This document shows positions 1-5,009 of a stretch of 5,009 nt of DNA, in pieces. The stretch is from NCBI GenBank assembly GCA_023251215.1, contig JAHEZF010000153.1, forward strand, positions 1 through 5,009, in the 5' to 3' direction. This DNA is from Sphingobacteriales bacterium (GTDB taxonomy: Bacteria > Bacteroidota > Bacteroidia > Chitinophagales > Chitinophagaceae). Under the pieces are notes generated by a model that was not told the origin of the DNA, made no database searches, and saw only the letters and a program-made list of their open reading frames with translations. Every line of letters begins with the position of its first letter. Positions within the stretch are counted from its first letter, which is position 1. Position numbers and translations under genes: made by a program.

Positions 1-1975
1 CAAATTGATCTTTACAAAAGAAATATAAATGATTATTCAATCCCCTTATACCATTTGGAACGACATCATTGCTTGAAAAAATAAACCCGATATCAATTTT
101 ATGAATGACATTTTTGGGGGTATTCATATAATTCATTCCATCAGCAGTGGATATCCATAGGTTATCATACTGATCGGGTATAATGCTGTTGATAAAATTG
201 CTGTTTAATCCCTGCTGTTGCTGATAACTGATATAATGATCCGTGACAGGGTCATATTGAAAAATCCCACTTCCATGTGTGCCCAGCCAGATCTTATTAT
301 TTGCGTCTTTCGTAATGACATTAATGGTCCCTGCATTAGAAGTGAGGGAATCACTTTGCCGTGGATAAAAATGAGAGAAATTGTTTGAAGGGATATTATA
401 CTTTGAAAAACCATTTCCTCCATTATAGCCAATCCAGAAATTATTCCCATCAACAAGCCCGGTTACCAAATTATTGGTTCTGAAAGCAGGCGGGCTGTTG
501 GAGACAGTGAAATGAACAGTATCGTAAGTAATAGAGTTAATCCTGTATAATCCGCCTGTCCATAACCCAACCCATAGATCATTATAGTTTCCCTTTTTTA
601 TAAAATAAATACCTGGTCGCAACCGGATGGAGCTGATTATCATTTCTTTTTTTACATCTATACACAAAAAACGATCACCCATTCCTATCCACAGCAATTC
701 TCCGTCCGGACAAAGTGCATTAATTTTCTGCTGAGGTAATTTTACAGATAATTTTTTAAAAGTTTCCGCAGGAAGATGGTACTTATATAATCCCAGGCTG
801 GTGCCTAACCAAAGATATTCAGGGCTTGTTTGAGCAAGGGCAGTGATGACAAATGGCTGTTCTTCCGCTCCTCTTTCCAATACCTTTACCTGGTGCAGTT
901 TGTAATATTGGTTCCGTTCATTATAAATGCTAAGCCCTTCACCTGATGCTATCCAATAATTTTTTTCTTTATCAATATACAAGCCTCTTGCTCTCTCTTC
1001 AACTATTGAATGCGGATGACGAATGGTAAAAAAACCAGTATCAGTACTATTTGTTTGAGGATCGTATATCTCTGTTCTGGCTAACCAATAACATATCCAG
1101 ATCCTGTTCCTGTCATCGGCAAGAAACTGCCGAATACCATACGTCAATGATTTTTCAGTAGGGATGATAACATTTTTTCGAATATCAAAACAATTTAATT
1201 TCAGGCCTTGCTTATTTATAAACCATAATTGATTTTTATGATCAAGCGCAAATGAACCTGCATTAGCATACTCAAAAACCTTCCATTGAACCGGATTATA
1301 AATAGTATTGTAAAAACAATTTTTCTGAAAGCTAAAAAAATTCAACTCCCTGCCGGTAGATACCCATAAGCCATTATTTAATGCATCATAATTTAATTGT
1401 GTAATCATAGAATTATCTGAAATAGAAGAACTATCATGAGCAATGTGCTGAAATAAAACCAGGCTGTCTTTTCCAAAATCGTATTTCCACAAGCTGTAAG
1501 CAGCTATCCAGATATTGCCATCGGCATCACTTGCCAAAGCACTCACACGATTAGCAATCTCAAAATTGAGTGCAGGATGATGCAGGTAAATTTGCCGGAA
1601 ATATCCTTTTTTCCGAATGAACTTACTTATGCCTTTGTATGTACTTACCCAAATATCTCCATTTTTATCTTCCACAAGACTTGAACAGGCATTATCGGAT
1701 AAGGAGGTGCTGTCAGAAGGATTATGCATGTATATTTTAAAAGAAGAACCATCATACCTGTTCAATCCATTGGCGGTGGCGATCCAGTAAAAACCTTCCC
1801 TGTCCTGCAACACGGCTCCCACTTTGTTTGATGACAATCCATTATTAGAAGTCAGATGTTCAAATATGGGGCTGGAAGTTTGAGCCATTACCCGACTATT
1901 GCATTGTATGCAAACAAAGCAAATGATTACTAATAGCAGTTGCCGGATATTTATTGAAAAATAGCGCATCAACAT
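1..1975 (-). CDS. Two-component regulator propeller sensor protein, N-terminal 658 residues (3' end outside window)
   Basis: The frame is open from the ATG at 1975 to the window edge. Residues 1-31 look like a signal peptide: MLMRYF, a hydrophobic stretch at about 13-24, then VMA before QTSS as a probable signal peptidase I site. A lipoprotein reading is weaker because CIQC is not a good lipobox. The mature part opens with FEHLTSNNGLSSNKV, the usual start of this family, and carries propeller motifs (W-I/V/L-G/S/A-T, then GL and Y-D) near W64, W109, W156, W204, W251, W293, W341, W389, W429, W468, W514, W563 and W607. A divergent fourteenth lies near LYFF (650-653). The 40-49 residue spacing fits two seven-bladed propellers. 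Known relatives sense ligands, often glycans, in the periplasm and continue into a YYY domain, a membrane helix and a histidine kinase, hybrid kinase or DNA-binding domain; which one is present here cannot be seen. Start: stops lie upstream in frame and no other ATG precedes 1975; the ATG at 1969 is also possible. Confidence 0.9.
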   Translation of the reverse strand, partial: MLMRYFSINIRQLLLVIICFVCIQCNSRVMAQTSSPIFEHLTSNNGLSSNKVGAVLQDREGFYWIATANGLNRYDGSSFKIYMHNPSDSTSLSDNACSSLVEDKNGDIWVSTYKGISKFIRKKGYFRQIYLHHPALNFEIANRVSALASDADGNIWIAAYSLWKYDFGKDSLVLFQHIAHDSSSISDNSMITQLNYDALNNGLWVSTGRELNFFSFQKNCFYNTIYNPVQWKVFEYANAGSFALDHKNQLWFINKQGLKLNCFDIRKNVIIPTEKSLTYGIRQFLADDRNRIWICYWLARTEIYDPQTNSTDTGFFTIRHPHSIVEERARGLYIDKEKNYWIASGEGLSIYNERNQYYKLHQVKVLERGAEEQPFVITALAQTSPEYLWLGTSLGLYKYHLPAETFKKLSVKLPQQKINALCPDGELLWIGMGDRFLCIDVKKEMIISSIRLRPGIYFIKKGNYNDLWVGLWTGGLYRINSITYDTVHFTVSNSPPAFRTNNLVTGLVDGNNFWIGYNGGNGFSKYNIPSNNFSHFYPRQSDSLTSNAGTINVITKDANNKIWLGTHGSGIFQYDPVTDHYISYQQQQGLNSNFINSIIPDQYDNLWISTADGMNYMNTPKNVIHKIDIGFIFSSNDVVPNGIRGLNNHLYFFCKDQF

Positions 1976-1995
1976 ACATTCATCTTCTAATTTAC

Positions 1996-2003
1996 CAAAT
2001 TCA
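1996..2003 (-). promoter_or_regulatory. Weak candidate -7 element for the propeller gene
   Basis: On the minus strand this reads TGAATTTG, seven of eight matches to the Bacteroidota -7 element TAnnTTTG, about 20 bases before the propeller start codon. No convincing TTG -33 element lies 19-21 bases further upstream. The 80-base spacer 1976-2055 holds nothing else that I can support. Treat this as a hint only. Confidence 0.18.
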
Positions 2004-2055
2004 TATGAACCCGATGTTTATTAAATTGAAAGCCGTCTGGCAGGACTGCCCGATG

Positions 2056-2781
2056 TCAAGTAGAAATTTTTAACAAAGCAGCTGCCACCACTCCCGCCGT
2101 TTCACTTCTCAATCTGGTATCACCTAACGTAACAGCCATAAAATGATGCTGGATAGCAAGATCAACTTCTTCTTTAGTAAAGTCACCTTCGGGACCTAGT
2201 AAAATGATTTGTGAAGAAAGATTTTCATTCACAAGGTCGCTGAGGTTTCTTTTCTCTTCTTCCATACAATGCGCAATGAATTTCTGATCATGATGAGATT
2301 GCTCAATGATTTTCCTGAAAGAAACGGGTTCGGGTAATGACGGCAACCAGCATTGCTGGCTTTGCAACATAGCGCTGATTAAAGTATTCTGCATACGATC
2401 ATGCTTGAACTTTTGCTTTTCAGTTCTTTCGCAAATAAGGGGAATAATTTCATTCACACCGATCTCAGTTGCTTTCTCCAAAAACCATTCGAAGCGGCTG
2501 GAGTTTTTGAGCAAAGAAATTGCAATGGAGATCTTTCTTGTTGCTGTCCCGATAGCTATCGGGAGCTGGTTGCTGGTTGCCCGTACCGTGACTAAACAGT
2601 GTTTTTTATGATCGTCAACAATTACAGCAGTCAATAAATTTCCTTTCCCATCAGTAAGGTTTAACTTCTCCCCCACTTTCATCCGCAGTACCTGCACTAT
2701 ATGGCGTGATGTGTCTTCATCCAGCACAATTTGTTTTTGCTGCGAATCATATTGACTGATATAAAAAAAAGGAATTGACAT
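2056..2781 (-). CDS. rsmE: 16S rRNA (uracil1498-N3)-methyltransferase RsmE
   Basis: RsmE methylates N3 of U1498 in helix 44 of 16S rRNA, using S-adenosylmethionine, on the assembled small subunit in the cytoplasm. The product is 241 residues, normal for the family. Residues 1-68 form the PUA-like RNA-binding domain, with RHIVQVLRMKVGEKL (26-40) and TDGKG (43-47). The SPOUT methyltransferase domain follows: EKATEIGVNEIIPL (102-115), ERT (118-120), LLGPEGDFTKEE (194-205) and LGDTRLRSETAGVVA (219-233). The last two make the trefoil-knot cofactor site. I chose the ATG at 2781 because MSIPFFYISQ matches how the family begins. A longer frame from a TTG at 2811 would translate a terminator-like hairpin. 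One oddity is an 18-bp palindrome spanning codons 73-79 in the interdomain linker. The gene lies 146 bases downstream of dnaB on the same strand and has a good promoter of its own. Confidence 0.95.
   Translation of the reverse strand: MSIPFFYISQYDSQQKQIVLDEDTSRHIVQVLRMKVGEKLNLTDGKGNLLTAVIVDDHKKHCLVTVRATSNQLPIAIGTATRKISIAISLLKNSSRFEWFLEKATEIGVNEIIPLICERTEKQKFKHDRMQNTLISAMLQSQQCWLPSLPEPVSFRKIIEQSHHDQKFIAHCMEEEKRNLSDLVNENLSSQIILLGPEGDFTKEEVDLAIQHHFMAVTLGDTRLRSETAGVVAAALLKIST
2547..2564. repeat. 18-bp perfect palindrome inside rsmE
   Basis: TCCCGATAGCTATCGGGA is its own reverse complement. It differs from the palindrome at 2874-2891 only in the two central bases (GC here, AT there). GCTG abuts it on both sides (2543-2546 and 2565-2568). 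Next to it GCTGGTT occurs twice in tandem (2565-2578). Read in rsmE it spans L73 to T79 and adds LPIAIG in the interdomain linker; removing exactly 18 bases would keep the frame. It is probably one copy of a dispersed palindromic element. Confidence 0.7.
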
Positions 2782-2785
2782 AAAC

Positions 2786-2809
2786 AAAAAGTCCCGCAGA
2801 GAACGGGAC
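2786..2809 (-). terminator. Terminator-like hairpin after dnaB, just before rsmE
   Basis: On the minus strand a perfect 6-bp stem, GTCCCG (2809-2804) with CGGGAC (2796-2791), closes a 7-base loop. Five T follow at 2790-2786, then GTTT. This is the form of an intrinsic terminator for dnaB, whose stop codon lies about 120 bases upstream. Its odd position, ending five bases before the rsmE ATG at 2781, means it could also act as an attenuator or hinder rsmE translation in read-through transcripts. Confidence 0.6.
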
Positions 2810-2840
2810 AAATCTAAAATCCCCGCCTGACCACAACAAA
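2809..2840 (-). promoter_or_regulatory. Predicted Bacteroidota-type promoter of rsmE
   Basis: On the minus strand TTTG (2840-2837) is followed after 20 bases by TAGATTTG (2816-2809), an exact match to the Bacteroidota housekeeping consensus TTTG / TAnnTTTG at normal spacing. The expected start point, a few bases past the TTTG, falls near 2803-2806, at the end of the 5' arm or in the loop of the hairpin at 2791-2809. The leader would be only about 22-25 bases. The site is predicted from sequence alone. Confidence 0.55.
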
Positions 2841-2873
2841 TTATTTTTAGCCAGCCGGGCAGGTTAGATCTGC

Positions 2874-2891
2874 TCCCGATAATTATCGGGA
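2874..2891. repeat. 18-bp perfect palindrome in the dnaB-rsmE spacer
   Basis: TCCCGATAATTATCGGGA is a perfect palindrome and matches the one inside rsmE at 16 of 18 positions. No T run follows on either strand, so it does not look like an intrinsic terminator. The 9-mer CTAAAATCC follows it at 2892-2900 and also follows the hairpin at 2791-2809 (copy at 2814-2822), which suggests a local duplication or a shared element edge. Confidence 0.65.
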
Positions 2892-2927
2892 CTAAAATCC
2901 ACCTTTGCTAAAGCTGCGGTGGACAGG

Positions 2928-4496
2928 TCAGAATGGCGTCTCTTCTTCATCACTAAATGGCAGGTCATTCATTTTGCTGCCGGTCTGTATATACAACTTT
3001 GCATTATCGCCGCCCTCGCTGTCAGGAACAGGTTTCCAGTTGCCCGGCAAACCCGTACCGCCAAGACTACTGCCATCATCTTCTACAAATTTCTGAATGT
3101 GCAGCAATGCCCTCAACTTAATAGTATCCAGCATTCCGTTACGGTGCTTGGCTATACGTACTATGGTTTCACCCCGGTTGCTTTCTCCCATTTCATTGGT
3201 GGTGATATCGTAATACTCGGGACGATACATGAACATCACCAGGTCTGCATCCTGTTCAATGGCTCCTGATTCACGAAGGTCACTCAACTGAGGTATCTTG
3301 GCTCCGTCTTTGGAACTGCGTTTCTCAACTTCCCTGCTCAATTGAGATATTGCAATGATGGGAACATTCAGTTCTTTTGACAGTGCTTTCAGGTTTCTTG
3401 AAATATTACTGATCTCCTGTTCACGGTTAGCATTGCGATTTTCACCGGTACCACTCATCAGTTGCAGGTAATCAATAATAATAAGACCGATATTGTGTTT
3501 ATTTTTTAATCGCCGGCATTTAGCCCTTAATTCAAAAATGTTTAATGCAGGTGTATCATCAATAAATAACTGAGCCTGGGACAGTCTTTGAATGCCTCTT
3601 GCATACAATTGCTTCATCTCATGTTCTTCCAGTTTGCCTCTTGCAATTTTTTCCAGCCATATCTCACTTTCAGCAGCAAGGATGCGCTGAACCAATTGTC
3701 CGGCACTCATTTCAAGTGAAAAAAAAGCAACAGGTGTTGGTTTGCTGCTATGCAGCGCTGCATTGCGGGCAAGATTTAATGCGAATGCGGTTTTACCCAC
3801 AGCAGGACGAGCAGCAAGAATGATAAGGTCAGTATTCTGCCAGCCATAAGTAACACGATCGAGGGAAGAATATCCGCTGGGTACACCGCTTATATCTTCA
3901 TTCTTGTTTCGAAGGTCTTCAATACGCTGAATGGTTTTTACCAATACAGAATCTATGGTATCGAAATTTTTGCGCAGGTGAGTATTGGTGATCTCAAAAA
4001 GTTTGCTTTCGGCATCATCGAGCAGGTCGAACACATCGGTTGAATCTTCATAAGCATCCCCGATGATTTCACCGCTGATGCGGATCAATTCTCTTTGAAT
4101 GAATTTTTGCAGAATAATTCTTGCATGGGCTTCAATGTTGGCAGCGGAAACAACGGCATTGGTCAATTTGGTTACATAATAAGGCCCGCCTACCATTTCC
4201 AGTTCTTCCTTGAACCGCAATTCTTCCACTACCGTTAAAATATCAATCGGCTGGCTTTTGTTGGCCAGGCTTTGCATAGCTTTGAAGATGCGCTGATGTG
4301 CTTCTACATAAAAACATTCTGGTTTCAGAATTTCAACAATGGAGTCAAATGCATTTTTTTCCAGCATGATGGCGCCAAGAACAGCTTCTTCGAGGTCTTT
4401 GGCTTGTGGCGGCACTTTGCCATATACCATCGTTCCTAAATCAAGAGAGGATTTTCTTCTTTGCTTCCGGTCTTTGTTTAAATTGGTCAGATCCAT
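2928..4496 (-). CDS. dnaB: Replicative DNA helicase DnaB
   Basis: DnaB is the hexameric 5'-3' helicase that unwinds DNA at the replication fork and works with primase DnaG. The 522-residue product has a basic extension (1-25), the all-alpha N-terminal domain (about 28-130, with DLEEAVLGAIML), a linker, and a RecA-like ATPase domain from about 200. Visible sites are Walker A ARPAVGKTA (K235, T236), the catalytic glutamate in FFSLEM (E262), Walker B LIIIDYLQLM (D342), IAISQLSREVEKR (382-393), DLRESGAIEQDAD (406-418), and the arginine-finger segment AKHRNG (R452). No intein is present. The C-terminal 45 residues are an acidic, glycine-rich tail ending DLPFSDEEETPF, like the SSB tip. Length is usual for Bacteroidota and longer than the roughly 470 residues of E. 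coli. The ATG at 4496 gives the expected N-terminus. A REP-like hairpin lies about 40 bases upstream, and a DnaA-box sequence lies about 200 bases upstream. Confidence 0.97.
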   Translation of the reverse strand: MDLTNLNKDRKQRRKSSLDLGTMVYGKVPPQAKDLEEAVLGAIMLEKNAFDSIVEILKPECFYVEAHQRIFKAMQSLANKSQPIDILTVVEELRFKEELEMVGGPYYVTKLTNAVVSAANIEAHARIILQKFIQRELIRISGEIIGDAYEDSTDVFDLLDDAESKLFEITNTHLRKNFDTIDSVLVKTIQRIEDLRNKNEDISGVPSGYSSLDRVTYGWQNTDLIILAARPAVGKTAFALNLARNAALHSSKPTPVAFFSLEMSAGQLVQRILAAESEIWLEKIARGKLEEHEMKQLYARGIQRLSQAQLFIDDTPALNIFELRAKCRRLKNKHNIGLIIIDYLQLMSGTGENRNANREQEISNISRNLKALSKELNVPIIAISQLSREVEKRSSKDGAKIPQLSDLRESGAIEQDADLVMFMYRPEYYDITTNEMGESNRGETIVRIAKHRNGMLDTIKLRALLHIQKFVEDDGSSLGGTGLPGNWKPVPDSEGGDNAKLYIQTGSKMNDLPFSDEEETPF

Positions 4497-4532
4497 TTCA
4501 ATTACAGAGATAAAAAGTTTATACCAGCGATC

Positions 4533-4545
4533 CCGCCAGGGGCGG
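4533..4545. repeat. REP-like GC hairpin upstream of dnaB
   Basis: CCGCC (4533-4537) pairs with GGCGG (4541-4545) around a 3-base AGG loop, in otherwise AT-rich DNA. With its flanks the minus strand reads GGTCATTCCGCC, then the loop, then GGCGGGATCGCTGG. This resembles the GTCATTCCCGC...GCGGGAAT pattern of REP elements in other bacteria. It lies 36 bases from the dnaB start codon, so it may fold in the dnaB mRNA leader. No REP-associated transposase is in the window. Confidence 0.4.
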
Positions 4546-4677
4546 AATGACCTCGGGTGATTATTCCAGACTTAATTTAAGAAAATATACTTCTTTGTTA
4601 ACGGAATGTTCCCAGCAGTCAGTACGGCGAAATAAAAGGCAAAAGCCCTACGAAAAAAATTTTTCTTTCTGCACTAT

Positions 4678-4722
4678 TTTTCACCAGCGCTTTCAGGGTT
4701 ATCCACATCTGTTTTCACCAGC
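4678..4722. repeat. 11-bp direct repeat TTTTCACCAGC, 34-bp period
   Basis: TTTTCACCAGC occurs at 4678-4688 and exactly again at 4712-4722, three or so helical turns apart. The DnaA-box sequence at 4699-4707 lies between the copies. Such paired sites may bind a regulator of one or both divergent genes, but no partner protein can be named. Confidence 0.5.
4699..4707 (+). promoter_or_regulatory. Perfect DnaA-box consensus
   Basis: TTATCCACA equals the strong DnaA-box consensus TTATnCACA. It stands alone, because I find no second exact box on either strand of the spacer; TTATCACA at 4773-4780 is one base short. It lies about 200 bases before dnaB, so DnaA could influence dnaB transcription. A 9-mer can also occur by chance. 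Confidence 0.4.
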
Positions 4723-4730
4723 CAAAGTCT

Positions 4731-4744
4731 TTTACAATTTACAA
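4731..4744 (+). repeat. Tandem heptamer TTTACAA x2
   Basis: TTTACAATTTACAA is two exact, adjacent copies of a 7-mer in the spacer, followed by TAAAAAG. It could be a small operator or simple AT-rich sequence; nothing decides between these. Confidence 0.3.
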
Positions 4745-4920
4745 TAAAAAGCAGGTAAAAGCCCCGAAAGATTATCACAGTTGTTGAAAAAAAATTATAC
4801 TATCCCTTGTTAATTCGTTTCTGAATATACAATAAACCCGGCAAGATTGAGTTATTGATGATAGCTCTTTTTCTCCAAAGCTGCTGCCCTTATTTATTTC
4901 TAATACTTAAAAAAACATTT

Positions 4921-5009
4921 ATGGAACCTATGAAACACAGCAGCCACCCACGTCCGGTACTTACACAGACTGAAAACAATACAACTTTATGGATCGGGCA
5001 TTTGCAAAG
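4921..5009 (+). CDS. Start of an unidentified plus-strand gene (3' end outside window)
   Basis: From the ATG at 4921 the frame stays open to the window edge (29 codons), giving MEPMKHSSHPRPVL and then TQTENNTTLWIGHLQ. GC content and codon use rise here compared with the AT-rich spacer, and an A-rich stretch precedes the ATG as is usual for Bacteroidota. There is no signal peptide or membrane segment in what is seen. I do not recognise the family. The frame is also open upstream to an ATG at 4858, which would add MIALFLQSCCPYLFLILKKTF; that stretch is spacer-like in composition, so I prefer 4921. The ATG at 4930 is a further alternative. The gene is transcribed away from dnaB. Confidence 0.5.
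   Translation, partial: MEPMKHSSHPRPVLTQTENNTTLWIGHLQ

Larger units (their letters stand above)
4497..4920. other. Divergent AT-rich spacer between dnaB and the plus-strand gene
   Basis: This 424-base stretch shows no credible coding frame. It holds a REP-like hairpin (4533-4545), a possible dnaB -7 element on the minus strand (TATATTTT, 4589-4582, seven of eight matches to TAnnTTTG, about 86 bases before the ATG, with no good -33 partner), an 11-bp direct repeat flanking a DnaA-box sequence (4678-4722), and a tandem heptamer (4731-4744). Poly-A and poly-T runs are frequent (for example 4655-4667 and 4786-4796). It must contain the promoters of both divergent genes, but I cannot place the plus-strand one. 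Confidence 0.7.

Noticed and set aside
20..27. CIQC in the propeller protein (residues 22-25) as a lipoprotein site
   Set aside because: Glutamine directly before the cysteine does not fit the lipobox, while VMA before QTSS fits signal peptidase I. The coordinates given are residue-level only, near the 5' end of the gene at about 1900-1915.
205..456. Minus-strand open frame inside the propeller gene
   Set aside because: It is in a different frame from the 658-codon propeller reading, which explains the whole stretch with clear blade motifs.
2039..2050. GGCAG-GA-CTGCC inverted repeat as the rsmE terminator
   Set aside because: The loop is only two bases (four if one pair opens) and no T run follows on the minus strand.
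2306..2611. Plus-strand open frames opposite rsmE
   Set aside because: They lie antisense to a confidently identified gene and show no domain or start signal.
2782..2811. Upstream TTG start for rsmE adding ten residues (MSRSLRDFLF)
   Set aside because: These codons are the terminator-like hairpin and its T run; the family begins near MSIPFFY, so the ATG at 2781 is better.
2821..2866. Hairpin between CCCGCCTG and CAGCCGGG in the dnaB-rsmE spacer
   Set aside because: The arms mismatch in the middle and the loop is long, so it is not distinguishable from chance in this GC-rich patch.
2905..3823. Plus-strand open frames opposite dnaB (2905-3096, 2919-3269, 3599-3823)
   Set aside because: They are antisense shadows of conserved helicase motifs.
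4339..4747. Plus-strand open frames across the dnaB start and spacer (4339-4560, 4547-4747)
   Set aside because: The first is antisense to dnaB. The second translates poly-A/T spacer sequence and the repeats, has no recognisable domain, and lies in DNA of non-coding character.
4561..4920. Replication origin
   Set aside because: The spacer is AT-rich and has one perfect DnaA box, but an origin needs a cluster of boxes and none is seen.

Overview
The window looks like chromosomal DNA of a Bacteroidota bacterium, probably of the Chitinophagaceae or a near relative. The evidence is the moderately AT-rich composition, a DnaB of the Bacteroidota type (basic N-terminal extension, an HRNG-MLDT arginine-finger segment and a long acidic C-terminal tail), a periplasmic two-component-regulator propeller protein, A-rich start regions without clear Shine-Dalgarno sites, and one exact match to the Bacteroidota promoter (TTTG, 20 bases, TAnnTTTG). 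The family-level placement is inference from protein style, not from a search.

Layout. Three genes lie on the minus strand and one partial gene on the plus strand. Positions 1-1975 hold the first 658 codons of a secreted or membrane-anchored sensor with about 14 propeller blades; its C-terminal part lies beyond the window. Positions 2056-2781 encode RsmE, the 16S rRNA m3U1498 methyltransferase. Positions 2928-4496 encode the replicative helicase DnaB. Positions 4497-4920 are a long AT-rich divergent spacer with a perfect DnaA-box consensus, an 11-bp direct repeat around it and a REP-like hairpin near dnaB. A plus-strand gene of unknown product begins at about 4921 and runs off the end.

How the parts relate. 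dnaB and rsmE are housekeeping genes for replication and ribosome modification. The propeller gene is an environmental sensor that merely lies next to them. The most interesting part is the 2782-2927 junction between dnaB and rsmE. There a promoter-like sequence for rsmE overlaps the 5' arm of a terminator-like hairpin that ends five bases before the rsmE start codon. Transcripts coming through from dnaB would fold the hairpin, whereas transcripts started at the rsmE promoter would lack its 5' arm.

Two near-identical 18-bp perfect palindromes (TCCCGATAGCTATCGGGA and TCCCGATAATTATCGGGA) also lie in the window. One is in the dnaB-rsmE spacer and one sits in frame inside rsmE, in the linker between its two domains. 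They look like members of a dispersed palindromic element. No RNA genes, CRISPR arrays, transposase genes or phage genes were seen.
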